A DNA stretch of 64,000 bases from Paracoccus beibuensis (GCF_026162625.1 NZ_JAOTBD010000001.1:248001-312000), one strand, 5' to 3'. Counted from the stretch's first letter, positions 45,696-55,780 are shown. The notes: generated from the letters alone by a model not told the origin. Translations and numbers: made by a program.

Positions 45696-45720
45696 GGGGA
45701 AATGGTGGGCGACCCTGGAA
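45696..45720. repeat. attR, tRNA-side copy of the att repeat
   Basis: Overlaps the last 18 nt of tRNA-Tyr including CCA, plus 7 nt downstream. It matches 40934-40958 at 24 of 25 positions. Confidence 0.9.
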
Positions 45721-45786
45721 TCGAACCAGGCGTGGGTCTCCCCGGCGGAGTTACAGTCCGCTGCCGCACCTTGCAGCACGTCGCCC
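45703..45786 (-). tRNA. tRNA-Tyr(GTA)
   Basis: An 84-nt class II tRNA with acceptor GGGCGAC / GTCGCCC, anticodon loop CTGTAAC (GTA at plus positions 45752-45754), a long variable arm, T-arm CCTGG-TTCGATT-CCAGG and encoded CCA. It is the integration target of the island and remains intact. Confidence 0.95.
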
Positions 45787-45812
45787 GCCGATCGCTTTCG
45801 GCGTGCGGCGGT

Positions 45813-45840
45813 GATTAACGGCCCTGCCGGGGGGCGTCAA
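45813..45840 (-). promoter_or_regulatory. tRNA-Tyr promoter
   Basis: On the minus strand TTGACG (45840-45835), a 16-bp spacer and TTAATC (45818-45813), about 27 bp before the mature tRNA 5' end. Confidence 0.6.
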
Positions 45841-45908
45841 GCAGATTTCCGGGGCTTGCGTGACGACGCCGCGACGCGCAGAGAGAGGAGACGAGAAAGG
45901 AGCCCGCG

Positions 45909-46712
45909 ATGGCCGAGCGTACCGAAAAAGCGAAGAAGCCCACATGGGTCATCGACAAGGAGCGCGCCCGCCGTGCCGCCGCTGCCGAGACCGTCTGGCT
46001 GTTCGGCCTGCACGCCGTTCGCGACGCCCTTGCCAACCCCGCGCGCGAGAAGCTGCGCCTGGTCGTGACGCAGAACGCGGTGACCAGGCTGGGCGACCTG
46101 CACGGCATGGAACCCGAGATCACCGACCCGCGGGTCTTCGACAAGGCGGTGCCCCTCTCCGCCGAAAGCGTCCACCAGGGGGCCGCGCTCGAGGTGAAGC
46201 CGCTGAAATGGGGCAGCCTCAGCGAGATTGCGCTGCGCGAGGCGCCGGGCGAGCAGCGGCCGCTGCTGGTGGCGCTGGACCGGGTGACGGACCCGCACAA
46301 CATCGGCGCCATCCTGCGGTCGGCCGAGGTGTTCGGCGCCCGCGCCGTCATCGCGCCGCACCGCCATTCCGCCCCCGAGACAGGGGCCTTGGCCAAGACC
46401 GCCTCCGGCGCGCTGGAGCGGCAGCCCTATCTGCGGGTTCCGAACCTGGCCGAGGCGCTGACGCAGCTGAAGAACATGGGCTTCATCCTGATCGGACTGG
46501 ATGGCACGGGCACCGAATCGCTGCCGGACCTGCTGGGGACTCTTTCCGGGCGCGCGATCTGCCTTGTTCTGGGTTCGGAGGGCCCAGGGATGCGCGAGCT
46601 GACGCTGAAGACCTGCGACCATGTCGCCCGGATTCCCTTCGCCGCCGACTTCGGTTCGCTCAACGTCTCGAACGCGGCTGCGGTGGCGCTCTATGCGGCG
46701 GGACGTGGCTGA
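45909..46712 (+). CDS. rlmB: 23S rRNA (guanosine-2'-O)-methyltransferase, TrmH/RlmB family
   Basis: SPOUT methyltransferase of 267 residues that methylates a guanosine ribose in 23S rRNA. It has the N-terminal L30e-like substrate-binding region (LFGLHAVRDALANP) and the SPOUT knot motifs DPHNIGAILRSAEVFGA, GSEGPGMRE and LNVSNAAAVALY. GAAAGGAG precedes ATG 45909. It is divergent from tRNA-Tyr. RlmB is the best fit among TrmH-type enzymes from the substrate-binding domain; the target base is inferred. Confidence 0.92.
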   Translation: MAERTEKAKKPTWVIDKERARRAAAAETVWLFGLHAVRDALANPAREKLRLVVTQNAVTRLGDLHGMEPEITDPRVFDKAVPLSAESVHQGAALEVKPLKWGSLSEIALREAPGEQRPLLVALDRVTDPHNIGAILRSAEVFGARAVIAPHRHSAPETGALAKTASGALERQPYLRVPNLAEALTQLKNMGFILIGLDGTGTESLPDLLGTLSGRAICLVLGSEGPGMRELTLKTCDHVARIPFAADFGSLNVSNAAAVALYAAGRG

Positions 46713-46800
46713 AGATCACATCCTTGCGACGTTCCCGCCGCGCGCGTTGAGATTGTGGTCGGCGGGTGCGAAAGACGCTGGGTCCCACACACGAGTCGCC

Positions 46801-47211
46801 ATGCGCCGATTTGCCCTCGCCCTGCTTCTGTCGATCCTGCCCGTGCTGCCTGCGGCCGCCCAGGACTGGGCGCTTGGCGGTTTCGACCCCGTAGCCTATG
46901 TCACGGCAGGGCGGGCCATGCCGGGCCGCAGCGACATCGCCACGATGTGGCGCGGCAAGCTGTGGCACTTCGCGTCCGAGGACAACCGCGCCCGCTTCGA
47001 GGCAGATCCGCGGGCCTATGCGCCCCGGCTTGGCGGCATGTGCCCGCTGTCGATCATCGACGGGCACCCGCAGCCGGGCGATCCACGCCGCTTTCTCGTC
47101 CACGAAGGTGGTCTCTACCTGTTCAGGTCGGCTGAGGTCGAGCGCGAGGTGCGCCTGAACCCGCGCGAGATCCTCGGCCGAGCTCGCGCGGCGTGGCGCG
47201 ACCGGAACTGA
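46801..47211 (+). CDS. Exported YHS-domain protein
   Basis: A 136-residue periplasmic protein with a signal peptide (residues 1-20, cleavage near PAAAQ). The mature part has GGFDPVAYVTAGRAMPGRSD, then FASEDNRARFEADPRAYAP, the YHS fold seen in many small alphaproteobacterial exported proteins. YHS domains are often linked to metal handling; one Cys (GGMCPLS) remains. The function is not established. It lies 88 bp after rlmB. Confidence 0.85.
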   Translation: MRRFALALLLSILPVLPAAAQDWALGGFDPVAYVTAGRAMPGRSDIATMWRGKLWHFASEDNRARFEADPRAYAPRLGGMCPLSIIDGHPQPGDPRRFLVHEGGLYLFRSAEVEREVRLNPREILGRARAAWRDRN

Positions 47212-47289
47212 TAGCGCCCCACCCTCGAAAATCACGAAATCGCGAGGGCGCTGGAACTTTCCGCTCCGGTGCCCATTTACATCACTGGA

Positions 47290-47334
47290 CATGACCCCGG
47301 AACGGTCATGTTCGGATCACTGTCCCTCGTTCCG
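47290..47334 (+). promoter_or_regulatory. Alternative hairpins upstream of the CoA-binding gene
   Basis: CATGACC (47290-47296) pairs with GGTCATG (47304-47310). Alternatively CGGAACG (47298-47304) pairs with CGTTCCG (47328-47334). The two exclude each other and both precede a terminator at 47341-47373. Confidence 0.35.
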
Positions 47335-47340
47335 TGACTT

Positions 47341-47373
47341 GCGCCCGGCCACTTGGTGGACCGGGCGCCTTTT
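47341..47373 (+). terminator. Rho-independent terminator before the CoA-binding gene
   Basis: GCGCCCGG / CCGGGCGC, an 8-bp stem with a 12-nt loop followed by CTTTTCT. It lies 130 bp after the YHS gene and 39 bp before the next start, so it may end the upstream transcript or act as an attenuator. Confidence 0.75.
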
Positions 47374-47411
47374 CTATGCAAGCTTGCACGCAGAGGGTGA
47401 AGGGAGGATCC

Positions 47412-47840
47412 ATGAACACGGACATGAGCGAAGACGAAGAGATCGCGCGCATCGCCGGTAGGACCCGCGTCGTTGCGGTCGTCGGGCTGTCGCCGAACGA
47501 GGCCCGGCCCAGCTGGGGCGTCGCACGCTTTCTGCAGGCGCAGGGGCTGCGGATCATCCCGGTCAATCCGGGCCACGCCGGCAAGGAAATTCTGGGCGAG
47601 ACGGTGTATGCGACCCTGTCGGAGATCCCGGTGGATGCCCGGGTCGAGATGGTGGACGTCTTCCGTCGCTCGGAGGCCGTGGCCGGCATCGTCGACGAGG
47701 CCCTGGCACTGCCTAATCTGCAGGTCATATGGACGCAATTGGGCATCCGCGACGATGCCGCGGCTGACAAGGCGCGCCGGGCCGGCATCACCGTGATCCA
47801 AGACCGCTGCCCGAAGATCGAATTTCCGAGATATCTCTAG
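47412..47840 (+). CDS. CoA-binding protein (YccU-like)
   Basis: A 142-residue Rossmann-fold CoA-binding domain protein: VVAVVGLSPNEARPSWGVARFL near the N-terminus, IIPVNPGHAGKEILGE, and the C-terminal VIQDRCPKIEF. The family resembles the CoA-binding domain of succinyl-CoA synthetase; the physiological role is unknown. ATG 47412 follows AGGGAGGATCC. The longer frame runs back through the terminator and is rejected. Confidence 0.9.
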   Translation: MNTDMSEDEEIARIAGRTRVVAVVGLSPNEARPSWGVARFLQAQGLRIIPVNPGHAGKEILGETVYATLSEIPVDARVEMVDVFRRSEAVAGIVDEALALPNLQVIWTQLGIRDDAAADKARRAGITVIQDRCPKIEFPRYL

Positions 47841-47868
47841 CCCGGGGGGGCAGGAGCCGGATATCTGC

Positions 47869-47897
47869 TTGACGACCGCGCGGGCAGCTTCTAAGTG
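47869..47897 (+). promoter_or_regulatory. Promoter of tRNA-Trp/secE
   Basis: TTGACG (47869-47874), a 17-bp spacer and TAAGTG (47892-47897), 12 bp before the tRNA 5' end. Confidence 0.6.
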
Positions 47898-47908
47898 GGG
47901 CCGACCTC

Positions 47909-47984
47909 AGGGGTATAGCTCAGTTGGTAGAGCATCGGTCTCCAAAACCGAGGGTCGTGGGTTCGAGTCCCCCTGCCCCTGCCA
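47909..47984 (+). tRNA. tRNA-Trp(CCA)
   Basis: A 76-nt cloverleaf with acceptor AGGGGTA / TGCCCCT, anticodon loop CTCCAAA (CCA at 47942-47944) and encoded 3' CCA. It lies directly upstream of secE, the common order in alphaproteobacteria, and is probably co-transcribed with it. Confidence 0.97.
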
Positions 47985-48075
47985 GGTCCTTTCCGCCAGA
48001 TCACGGATGCCAGACGGCTTGAAGCGGCGGGCGGGCTGCGATACATCAGCGCCTGCACTTGCGAAGGAGCCTGTC

Positions 48076-48270
48076 TTGGCCAATCCCGTCCAGTTCATCA
48101 ACCAGGTCCGCGCCGAGGCGGCCAAGATCACGTGGCCAACCCGTCGAGAGGTCGTCACGACCACGATCATGGTCCTGATCTTCGCCGCGATCACCAGCCT
48201 GTTCTTCTTCCTTGTGGATCTGGTTATCCGCACGGGCCTGACGGAAGGCCTGAGGCTGATCAGCGGCTGA
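48076..48270 (+). CDS. secE: Preprotein translocase subunit SecE
   Basis: A 64-residue single-span form of SecE, the clamp around SecY. FINQVRAEAAKITWPTRREV is the conserved cytoplasmic amphipathic segment, followed by one membrane helix (about 33-55). The start is TTG 48076, preceded by GAAGGAG at proper spacing; an upstream open frame comes from the tRNA and is not coding. Confidence 0.92.
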   Translation: MANPVQFINQVRAEAAKITWPTRREVVTTTIMVLIFAAITSLFFFLVDLVIRTGLTEGLRLISG

Positions 48271-48283
48271 TCAGGGCTTGCAT

Positions 48284-48324
48284 TTGCCGGGCAGGGGCGG
48301 TATCTGCCCCCGACTATCCGGCAA
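48284..48324 (+). promoter_or_regulatory. Nested hairpin between secE and nusG
   Basis: TTGCCGG (48284-48290) pairs with CCGGCAA (48318-48324), and inside it GGGGC pairs with GCCCC. No T-run follows. It may be a processing or attenuation element in the 170-bp gap. Confidence 0.4.
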
Positions 48325-48442
48325 GACGGCGTGCATCGGAAAACCGCATGCGCGCCTATATCAGTTTTCGGACGCACAGAAATACAAGGGGTTGTCGTCG
48401 CTCTGGCGTGATTCCCCAAGATGAGCAGGGGTCGATCGAGAC

Positions 48443-48979
48443 ATGGCAAAGCGTTGGTATTCGGTCAGCGTCCTGTCGAACTTCGAAAAGAAGGTCGCCG
48501 AGGCGATTCGCCAGGCCGTCGCCGAGAAGGGTCTGGAAGAGCAGATCGACGAGGTGCTGGTCCCGACCGAGGAAGTGATCGAGATCCGCCGCGGCAAGAA
48601 GGTCACGTCGGAGCGGCGCTTCATGCCGGGGTATGTCCTGGTCCACATGGACATGTCGGACCGGACGTACCACCTGGTCAACTCGATCAACCGCGTCACC
48701 GGGTTCCTGGGCGCGCAGGGCAAGCCGATGCCGATGCGCGACGACGAGGTGAACACGATGCTGCACCGCACCGGCGACGGCGAACCCGCCGCGCCGCGCA
48801 ACCTGATCCGCTTCGACGTGGGCGAGAAGGTGAACGTGACCGACGGTCCGTTCGAGGGCTTCTCGGGCATGGTCGAGGAGGTCGACGAGGTCTCGTCTCG
48901 GATCAAGGTGACGGTGTCGATCTTCGGCCGGCCCACGCCGGTCGAGCTGGAATTCACGCAGGTCTCGAAGTCCGCGTGA
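48443..48979 (+). CDS. nusG: Transcription termination/antitermination protein NusG
   Basis: RNA polymerase-associated elongation factor of 178 residues. The NGN domain (KRWYSVSVLSNFEKKVAEAI at the start) is followed by a C-terminal KOW domain with VGEKVNVTDGPFEGFSGMV. NusG links RNA polymerase with Rho or ribosomal S10. It is in the standard place between secE and rplK. Confidence 0.97.
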   Translation: MAKRWYSVSVLSNFEKKVAEAIRQAVAEKGLEEQIDEVLVPTEEVIEIRRGKKVTSERRFMPGYVLVHMDMSDRTYHLVNSINRVTGFLGAQGKPMPMRDDEVNTMLHRTGDGEPAAPRNLIRFDVGEKVNVTDGPFEGFSGMVEEVDEVSSRIKVTVSIFGRPTPVELEFTQVSKSA

Positions 48980-49068
48980 TTGACCGCGGGAGGTTACGGT
49001 CCCTGACGGGGCGCGGGCCGCACCGCTAAATCGGTCCTTCGGGGCTTGATGATGAAGGAGAAGGCCAG

Positions 49069-49521
49069 ATGGCCAAGAAAATAGTTGGCAGCCTCAAGCT
49101 GCAGATCAAGGCGGGGCAAGCAAACCCGTCGCCCCCCGTCGGCCCGGCGCTGGGTCAGCGCGGCATCAACATCATGGCGTTCTGCAAAGAGTTCAACGCC
49201 AAGACCCAGGAGATGGAACAGGGCGCGCCCGTGCCTGTCGTCATCACCTATTATGCCGACAAGTCGTTCAGCTTCGAGACGAAAACGCCCCCGGCGTCCT
49301 TCCTGCTGAAGAAGGCCGCAGGCCTGAAGCCGGTCGGCAAGCGCAACCGCGCCAAGGGTTCGGAAAAGCCGGGCCGCGCCAGCGCCGGTTCCGTGACCGT
49401 CAAGCAGGTCCGCGAGATCGCCGAGACCAAGATGAAGGATCTGTCCGCGACCGATATCGAGGCCGCGATGAAGATCATCGTCGGCTCGGCCCGTTCGATC
49501 GGCATCGAGGTGAAGGGCTAA
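49069..49521 (+). CDS. rplK: 50S ribosomal protein L11
   Basis: A 150-residue L11, part of the GTPase-associated center. [20 protein letters not shown] and [22 protein letters not shown] are diagnostic. About nine residues longer than the E. coli protein, from an insertion around [23 protein letters not shown] precedes the ATG. rplA follows after 3 nt. Confidence 0.97.
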   Translation: MAKKIVGSLKLQIKAGQANPSPPVGPALGQRGINIMAFCKEFNAKTQEMEQGAPVPVVITYYADKSFSFETKTPPASFLLKKAAGLKPVGKRNRAKGSEKPGRASAGSVTVKQVREIAETKMKDLSATDIEAAMKIIVGSARSIGIEVKG

Positions 49522-49524
49522 GTC

Positions 49525-50223
49525 ATGGCAAAGATTTCCAAGAAGAAAGTCGCCGCCCGCGCCGCCTTCGACGGCAAGGCGAACCTGTCGGTCGAGGACG
49601 CGGTCAAGCTGGTCAAGTCGGCAGCTTCGGCGAAGTTCGACGAAACCGTCGAGATCGCGCTGAACCTGGGCGTCGACCCGCGCCATGCCGACCAGATGGT
49701 CCGCGGCGTCGTGACGCTGCCCGCAGGCACCGGCAAGGACGTCCGCGTCGCCGTCTTCGCCCGTGGCCCCAAGGCTGACGAAGCCAAGGCCGCCGGTGCG
49801 GACATCGTTGGCGCCGAGGACCTGATGGAGACCATCCAGTCCGGCAAGATCGAGTTCGACCGTTGCATCGCGACGCCGGACATGATGCCGCTGGTCGGCC
49901 GCCTGGGCAAGATCCTGGGTCCGCGCAACCTGATGCCGAACCCCAAGGTCGGTACCGTGACCATGGACGTGACCGCTGCCGTCAACGCGGCCAAGGGCGG
50001 TGAAGTCCAATTCAAGGCCGAGAAGGCGGGCGTCGTCCATGCCGGCATCGGCAAGGTCTCGTTCGACGAGGACAAGCTGGCCCAGAACCTGCGTGCCTTC
50101 GTGGACGCGGTGACCCGTGCCAAGCCGTCGGGCGCGAAAGGGACCTACATGAAGAAGGTCTCGATCAGCTCGACCATGGGTCCGGGCGTGTCGGTCGACG
50201 TGGTTTCGGCCGGCCAGGCCTGA
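49525..50223 (+). CDS. rplA: 50S ribosomal protein L1
   Basis: A 232-residue L1 of the ribosomal L1 stalk. Conserved GLMPNPKxGTV-like segment [15 protein letters not shown] and the C-terminal [18 protein letters not shown] are visible. In many bacteria L1 represses its own operon by binding the rplK leader; no site was checked here. Confidence 0.97.
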   Translation: MAKISKKKVAARAAFDGKANLSVEDAVKLVKSAASAKFDETVEIALNLGVDPRHADQMVRGVVTLPAGTGKDVRVAVFARGPKADEAKAAGADIVGAEDLMETIQSGKIEFDRCIATPDMMPLVGRLGKILGPRNLMPNPKVGTVTMDVTAAVNAAKGGEVQFKAEKAGVVHAGIGKVSFDEDKLAQNLRAFVDAVTRAKPSGAKGTYMKKVSISSTMGPGVSVDVVSAGQA

Positions 50224-50299
50224 GACCGAAGAATTTTCCGGCCGCCCGAACGGGTGTCCGGGAATGGCGGGGCCATCGGCCCCGTCCTGTCCGAGACGG

Positions 50300-50454
50300 A
50301 GGGTGCGGGGAAGCCTGCTTAATGTCCTTCCTGAGATGGGGAAGCATTTTTCCGGAGGTTCATCCTTCGGGTGATCTTGCCCTAGCGGACCCGACCCGGC
50401 CCCAGGCCGGGAAAAGTGAGAGCCGGGGGGAAACCCCCAACTTGGAGTGAAACC
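50300..50454 (+). promoter_or_regulatory. rplJ leader (L10-binding region)
   Basis: A 230-nt gap precedes rplJ. The part from about 50300 contains several GC-rich stems, including GGGGG-AAA-CCCCC near 50425-50438 and an ATC-CTTCGG-GTGAT hairpin near 50362. Ribosomal L10 leaders that bind L10-(L12)4 are expected at this place. The exact kink-turn was not resolved by eye. Confidence 0.5.
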
Positions 50455-50970
50455 GTGGATAGAGCACAAAAAGAACAGGTGGTCGACGAACTCGGCCAGA
50501 TCTTTGAAAGCTCTGGCGTCGTGGTGGTTGCCCACTACGAGGGAATGACGGTTGCACATATGCAGGACCTGCGGGCGCGCATGCGCGAAGCCGGCGGTTC
50601 CGTTCGCGTTGCCAAGAACAAGCTCGCCAAGATCGCCCTGGAAGGTAAGCCTTGCGCAAGCATCGCCGACTACCTGACGGGCATGACCGTGCTCACCTAT
50701 TCGGAGGATCCGACCGCTGCTGCGCGGATCGCCGACAAGTACGCCAAGGACAACGAACGTTTCGTGATCCTGGGCGGTGCCATGGGTGACTCGGCTCTGG
50801 ATCCGGCCGGTGTGAAAGCCGTCGCCTCGATGCCGTCGCGTGAAGAGCTCATCGCTCAGATCGTGTCGTGCCTCGGTGCGCCCGCCTCGAACATCGCCGG
50901 TGCCATTGGCGCGCCTGCTTCGAACATCGCGAGCATCCTTACGACCCTTGAGGAACGTGAGGCTGCGTAA
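50455..50970 (+). CDS. rplJ: 50S ribosomal protein L10
   Basis: A 171-residue L10, base of the L12 stalk. The start is GTG 50455 (then [19 protein letters not shown]), preceded by [32 protein letters not shown] and [13 protein letters not shown] are conserved. The C-terminal helix that binds L12 dimers contains a short internal repeat, [11 protein letters not shown] then [11 protein letters not shown]. Confidence 0.96.
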   Translation: MDRAQKEQVVDELGQIFESSGVVVVAHYEGMTVAHMQDLRARMREAGGSVRVAKNKLAKIALEGKPCASIADYLTGMTVLTYSEDPTAAARIADKYAKDNERFVILGGAMGDSALDPAGVKAVASMPSREELIAQIVSCLGAPASNIAGAIGAPASNIASILTTLEEREAA

Positions 50971-51035
50971 GCAACCCCATCCCATCGTGTGGTTGAAGAC
51001 CCGACGTTGGAACACTAACTGGAAAGAACGGAAAA

Positions 51036-51407
51036 ATGGCTGACCTGAAGAAACTCGCCGAAGAAATCGTGGGCCTGACCCTGCTGGAAGCCCAGGAACT
51101 GAAGACCATCCTCAAAGACGAATACGGCATCGAGCCGGCCGCCGGTGGCGCCGTCATGATGGCCGGCCCGGCCGCTGCTGCCGAAGCCGAAGAAGAGAAG
51201 ACCGAATTCGACGTCGTCCTGACCGACGCCGGCGCCAACAAGATCAACGTGATCAAGGAAGTGCGCGGCATCACCGGTCTGGGCCTGAAAGAAGCCAAGG
51301 ACCTGGTCGAAGCCGGTGGCAAGGTCAAGGAAGGCGCTTCCAAGGCCGACGCCGAAGAGATCAAGAAAAAGCTCGAAGGCGCTGGCGCCAAGGTCGAGCT
51401 GAAGTAA
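51036..51407 (+). CDS. rplL: 50S ribosomal protein L7/L12
   Basis: A 123-residue stalk protein: N-terminal dimerisation domain ([22 protein letters not shown]), an Ala/Glu hinge (about 42-55) and the C-terminal factor-binding domain with [15 protein letters not shown] and [16 protein letters not shown]. Rich in optimal codons, as expected for a highly expressed gene. Confidence 0.97.
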   Translation: MADLKKLAEEIVGLTLLEAQELKTILKDEYGIEPAAGGAVMMAGPAAAAEAEEEKTEFDVVLTDAGANKINVIKEVRGITGLGLKEAKDLVEAGGKVKEGASKADAEEIKKKLEGAGAKVELK

Positions 51408-51432
51408 TCGGTCGAAAGATCGATGTGAACAG

Positions 51433-51462
51433 GGCAGGGTCCGGGGTTTCCCGGTCCCTGCC
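51433..51462 (+). promoter_or_regulatory. Attenuator-like hairpin between rplL and rpoB
   Basis: GGCAGGG / CCCTGCC and CCGGG / CCCGG stack with one T-T mismatch and a 4-nt loop. A partial terminator or RNase III site between rplL and rpoB is usual and sets lower rpoBC expression. No T-run is seen. Confidence 0.5.
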
Positions 51463-51634
51463 GAACCTGTCTTGAAGGGCGGTCTGGAACCAGACACTCC
51501 TTCAGGGCATGTTCGAGGTTCGGGAGCCGCGCGGTGGGACGCGTGGCACGAATGGAACCTCACCCCTGATTTCGTAGGCGTGTCCCGGGGGCCCCGACCC
51601 GGACACGCGCGAAGACGAAAGGTGACAAGACCCC

Positions 51635-54600
51635 ATGGCGCAAGCTTATGTCGGCCAGAAGCGTATCCGGCGCTATTATGGCAACATCCGTGAAGTCCTG
51701 CAGATGCCGAACCTCATCGAGGTTCAGAAGTCGTCCTATGACCTGTTCCTGAACTCGGGCGAGGGAACCGGCCACAATGACGGCGACGGCATCCAGGGCG
51801 TGTTTCAGTCGGTGTTCCCGATCAAGGACTTCAACGAGACCGCCACGCTGGAATTTGTGAAATATGAACTCGAGCGTCCGAAGTACGACGTGGACGAGTG
51901 CCAGCAGCGCGACATGACCTATGCCGCGCCGCTGAAGGTCACCCTGCGCCTGATCGTGTTCGATGTCGATGAGAACACCGGCGCCAAGTCCGTCAAGGAC
52001 ATCAAGGAACAGGACGTCTTCATGGGCGACATGCCCCTGATGACGACGAATGGCACGTTCATCGTGAACGGAACCGAGCGCGTGGTCGTGTCGCAGATGC
52101 ACCGGTCGCCCGGCGTGTTCTTCGACCATGACCGCGGCAAGACCCATTCGTCGGGCAAGCTGCTGTTCGCCTGCCGGATCATTCCCTATCGCGGGTCGTG
52201 GCTGGACTTCGAATTCGACGCCAAGGATCTTGTCTTCGCGCGCATCGACCGCCGCCGCAAGCTGCCGGTGACGACGCTGCTCTATGCGCTCGGCATGGAC
52301 CAGGAGGGCATCATGGATGCCTTCTACCAGACCGTGAACTATACCCTGCGCCGCGAGGGGCGCGAGCAGGGCTGGGTCACGCGATTCTTCCCCGAGCGCG
52401 TCCGCGGCACGCGTCCCGCCTATGACCTGGTGAACGCCGACACGGGTGAAGTCATCACCAAGGCCGGCGAGAAGGTCACTCCGCGGCTGGTCAAGAAGCT
52501 GCTGGAGGCGGACGGCCCGCTGAACCTTTATGTCCCGTTCGAGCGCATCGTGGGCCGTTTCGTCGCCAAGGACATCGTCAACGACGAGACCGGCTTCATC
52601 TATGCCGAGGCCGGCGACGAGATCACGGCCGAATACGACAAGCAGGGCGACCTGTCCGGCGGCCTGCTGAAGGTCCTGCTGGACAACGACATCACCGATG
52701 TTCCGGTGCTGGACATCGACCATGTCAACGTGGGCCCCTACATCCGCAACACGATGGCGGCCGACAAGAACATGAACCGCGAAGGTGCCCTGATGGACAT
52801 CTATCGCGTCATGCGGCCGGGCGAGCCGCCCACGGTCGAGGCCGCGCAGACCCTGTTCAACAGCCTGTTCTTCGACGCCGAGCGTTACGACCTCTCCGCC
52901 GTGGGCCGGGTCAAGATGAACATGCGCCTGGACCTGGACGCGCCGGACACGCAGCGCACGCTGCGCCATGACGACATCGTGGCCTGCATCCGCGGCCTGG
53001 TGGAGCTGCGCGACGGCAAGGGCGAGATCGACGACATCGACCACCTGGGCAACCGCCGGGTTCGCTCGGTCGGCGAACTGATGGAGAACCAGTACCGCGT
53101 CGGCCTGCTGCGCATGGAACGTGCCATCCGCGAGCGCATGTCGGGGGTCGAGATCGACACCGTCATGCCGCAGGACCTGATCAACGCGAAGCCGGCGGCG
53201 GCTGCGGTGCGGGAATTCTTCGGCTCCTCGCAGCTGTCGCAGTTCATGGACCAGACGAATCCGCTGTCCGAAGTCACGCACAAGCGTCGTCTATCGGCCC
53301 TTGGGCCGGGCGGTCTGACGCGCGAGCGTGCTGGCTTCGAGGTTCGCGACGTTCACCCGACCCACTATGGCCGGATGTGCCCGATCGAGACGCCGGAAGG
53401 TCAGAACATCGGTCTGATCAACAGTCTCGCGACCTTCGCGCGGGTGAACAAGTACGGCTTCATCGAGACCCCCTACCGCAAGGTGATCGAGGGCAAGGTG
53501 ACGGACGACGTGGTCTACATGTCCGCGACCGAGGAAATGCGTCACACCGTGGCGCAGGCCAACGCGACGCTGGACGCCGAGGGCAACTTCGTCGACGAAC
53601 TGATCAGCACCCGTCAGTCGGGCGACTTCATGCTTAACCCGGTGGACGCGATCGACCTGATCGACGTGTCGCCCAAGCAGCTGGTGTCCGTGGCCGCGGC
53701 GCTGATCCCGTTCCTGGAAAACGACGACGCCAACCGTGCGCTGATGGGCTCGAACATGCAGCGTCAGGCCGTGCCGCTTCTGCGGGCCGAGGCGCCGTTC
53801 GTCGGCACCGGCATGGAAGCCGTCGTGGCCCGCGATTCGGGTGCGGCCATCACCGCACGTCGTGGCGGCGTCATCGACCAGGTCGATGCGCAGCGGATCG
53901 TTGTCCGCGCGACCGAGAACCTGGAAGCCGGCGATGCGGGCGTTGACATCTATCGTCTGCGCAAGTTCAAGCGGTCGAACCAGTCCTCGACCATCAACCA
54001 GCGTCCGCTGGTGAAGGTCGGCGAGAAGGTCTCGGCCAACCAGGTGATCGCGGACGGTCCGTCGACGGACCAGGGCGAACTGGCCATCGGCCGGAACGTG
54101 GTCGTCGCGTTCATGCCGTGGAACGGCTACAACTACGAGGACTCGATCCTGATCAGTGAGCGGATCCACCGGGACGACGTGTTCACCTCGATCCATATTG
54201 ACGAATACGAAGTGGCGGCCCGCGACACCAAACTTGGGCCCGAGGAGATCACGCGCGACATCCCGAACGTGGGCGAAGAAGCCCTGCGGAACCTGGATGA
54301 AGCCGGCATCGTCTATATCGGTGCCGAGGTCGGGCCGGGCGACATCCTGGTGGGCAAGATCACCCCCAAGGGCGAAAGCCCGATGACGCCGGAAGAAAAG
54401 CTGCTGCGCGCCATCTTCGGTGAAAAGGCCAGCGACGTGCGCGACACGTCCCTGCGTCTGCCGCCGGGGGCCTATGGCACGATCGTCGAGGTGCGTGTCT
54501 TCAACCGCCACGGTGTGGACAAGGACGAACGCGCACTGCAGATTGAACGCGAGGAAGTCGAGCGTCTGGCGCGCGACCGCGACGACGAACAGGCGATCCT

Positions 54601-55780
54601 GGACCGCAATATCTACGCGCGTTTGAAGTCGCTGATCCTGGGCAAGGTTGCGCTGAAGGGCCCGAAGGGCATCAAGGCCAACAGCGAGATCACCGAGGAC
54701 CTGCTGGGCACGCTGTCGCGCGGTCAGTGGTGGCAGCTTGCCGTGTCCGAGGAGGATACCGCCAAGGAAGTCGAGGCGCTGAACGGCCAGTACGACACCC
54801 AGAAGAAGCTGCTGGAAGCGCGCTTCGAGGACAAGGTCGAGAAGGTCCGCCAGGGCGACGACCTGCCGCCGGGCGTGATGAAGATGGTCAAGGTCTTCGT
54901 CGCCGTGAAGCGCAAGCTTCAGGCGGGTGACAAGATGGCCGGTCGTCACGGCAACAAGGGCGTCGTGTCCAAGGTCGTCCCGATGGAGGACATGCCGTTC
55001 CTGGCGGACGGCACTCCTGTCGACCTGGTTCTGAACCCTCTGGGCGTGCCGTCGCGCATGAACGTGGGCCAGATCCTGGAAACCCACATGGGTTGGGCGA
55101 GCCGCGGTCTGGGCCTGAAGATCGACGAGGCGCTGGAGGAATACCGGCGCAACGGCGACATGACCCCTGTCCGCGAAGCGATGCGCATCGGCTATGGCGA
55201 CGATCTGTACTCGGAAACCTTCGAGGACATGGACGACGAGACGCTGCGCGAGCACGCCGGAACGGTGCGCGCGGGCGTGCCGATCGCCACGCCGGTCTTC
55301 GACGGCGCGAAAGAGGCTGACGTGAACGACGCGCTGACGCGTGCCGGGTTCGACACCTCGGGGCAGTCGGTGGTGTTCGACGGCCGCACGGGCGAACAGT
55401 TCGCCCGCAAGGTCACCGTCGGGATGAAGTACGTCCTGAAGCTGCACCACCTTGTGGATGACAAGATGCACGCCCGTTCCACGGGTCCGTACAGCCTTGT
55501 CACGCAGCAGCCCCTGGGCGGTAAGGCCCAGTTCGGTGGCCAGCGCCTGGGTGAGATGGAGGTCTGGGCCCTGGAGGCCTATGGCGCCGCCTACACCCTG
55601 CAGGAGATGCTGACCGTCAAGTCGGATGACGTCGCCGGCCGCACCAAGGTCTACGAGTCCATCGTCAAGGGCGAGGACAACTTCGAGGCCGGCGTGCCGG
55701 AATCGTTCAACGTGCTGGTCAAGGAGGTCCGGGGTCTGGGCCTCAACATGGAACTCCTGGATGCGGAGGAAGAGGAGTGA
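51635..55780 (+). CDS. rpoB: DNA-directed RNA polymerase subunit beta
   Basis: Catalytic beta subunit of 1381 residues, normal for alphaproteobacteria. The rifampicin region [20 protein letters not shown] (533-552) followed by LSALGPGG carries the wild-type Asp, His and Ser, so no classical resistance change is present. The C-terminus has [20 protein letters not shown]. It follows rplL after 227 bp and precedes rpoC by 50 bp. Confidence 0.98.
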   Translation: MAQAYVGQKRIRRYYGNIREVLQMPNLIEVQKSSYDLFLNSGEGTGHNDGDGIQGVFQSVFPIKDFNETATLEFVKYELERPKYDVDECQQRDMTYAAPLKVTLRLIVFDVDENTGAKSVKDIKEQDVFMGDMPLMTTNGTFIVNGTERVVVSQMHRSPGVFFDHDRGKTHSSGKLLFACRIIPYRGSWLDFEFDAKDLVFARIDRRRKLPVTTLLYALGMDQEGIMDAFYQTVNYTLRREGREQGWVTRFFPERVRGTRPAYDLVNADTGEVITKAGEKVTPRLVKKLLEADGPLNLYVPFERIVGRFVAKDIVNDETGFIYAEAGDEITAEYDKQGDLSGGLLKVLLDNDITDVPVLDIDHVNVGPYIRNTMAADKNMNREGALMDIYRVMRPGEPPTVEAAQTLFNSLFFDAERYDLSAVGRVKMNMRLDLDAPDTQRTLRHDDIVACIRGLVELRDGKGEIDDIDHLGNRRVRSVGELMENQYRVGLLRMERAIRERMSGVEIDTVMPQDLINAKPAAAAVREFFGSSQLSQFMDQTNPLSEVTHKRRLSALGPGGLTRERAGFEVRDVHPTHYGRMCPIETPEGQNIGLINSLATFARVNKYGFIETPYRKVIEGKVTDDVVYMSATEEMRHTVAQANATLDAEGNFVDELISTRQSGDFMLNPVDAIDLIDVSPKQLVSVAAALIPFLENDDANRALMGSNMQRQAVPLLRAEAPFVGTGMEAVVARDSGAAITARRGGVIDQVDAQRIVVRATENLEAGDAGVDIYRLRKFKRSNQSSTINQRPLVKVGEKVSANQVIADGPSTDQGELAIGRNVVVAFMPWNGYNYEDSILISERIHRDDVFTSIHIDEYEVAARDTKLGPEEITRDIPNVGEEALRNLDEAGIVYIGAEVGPGDILVGKITPKGESPMTPEEKLLRAIFGEKASDVRDTSLRLPPGAYGTIVEVRVFNRHGVDKDERALQIEREEVERLARDRDDEQAILDRNIYARLKSLILGKVALKGPKGIKANSEITEDLLGTLSRGQWWQLAVSEEDTAKEVEALNGQYDTQKKLLEARFEDKVEKVRQGDDLPPGVMKMVKVFVAVKRKLQAGDKMAGRHGNKGVVSKVVPMEDMPFLADGTPVDLVLNPLGVPSRMNVGQILETHMGWASRGLGLKIDEALEEYRRNGDMTPVREAMRIGYGDDLYSETFEDMDDETLREHAGTVRAGVPIATPVFDGAKEADVNDALTRAGFDTSGQSVVFDGRTGEQFARKVTVGMKYVLKLHHLVDDKMHARSTGPYSLVTQQPLGGKAQFGGQRLGEMEVWALEAYGAAYTLQEMLTVKSDDVAGRTKVYESIVKGEDNFEAGVPESFNVLVKEVRGLGLNMELLDAEEEE

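Larger units (their letters stand above)
40934..45720. mobile_element. Small genomic island integrated at tRNA-Tyr
   Basis: A 4.8-kb segment bounded by a 25-bp repeat with one mismatch, whose right copy includes the 3' end of tRNA-Tyr. Contents: a 97-residue membrane protein, a serine recombinase, a polymerase-like protein, a 23-bp inverted repeat pair and a broken tyrosine integrase next to the tRNA. Codon use is less GC-rich than the host genes, most clearly in the polymerase-like gene. The integrase damage suggests the island is now fixed unless helped in trans. Confidence 0.88.

Noticed and set aside
45444..45818. Plus-strand ORF with GDPGIEPGVGLPGGV
   Set aside because: Antisense of tRNA-Tyr plus the integrase shadow; a classic tRNA artefact.
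47907..48449. Reverse-strand ORF ending in SNPRPSVLETDALPTELYP
   Set aside because: Antisense of tRNA-Trp; no independent support.
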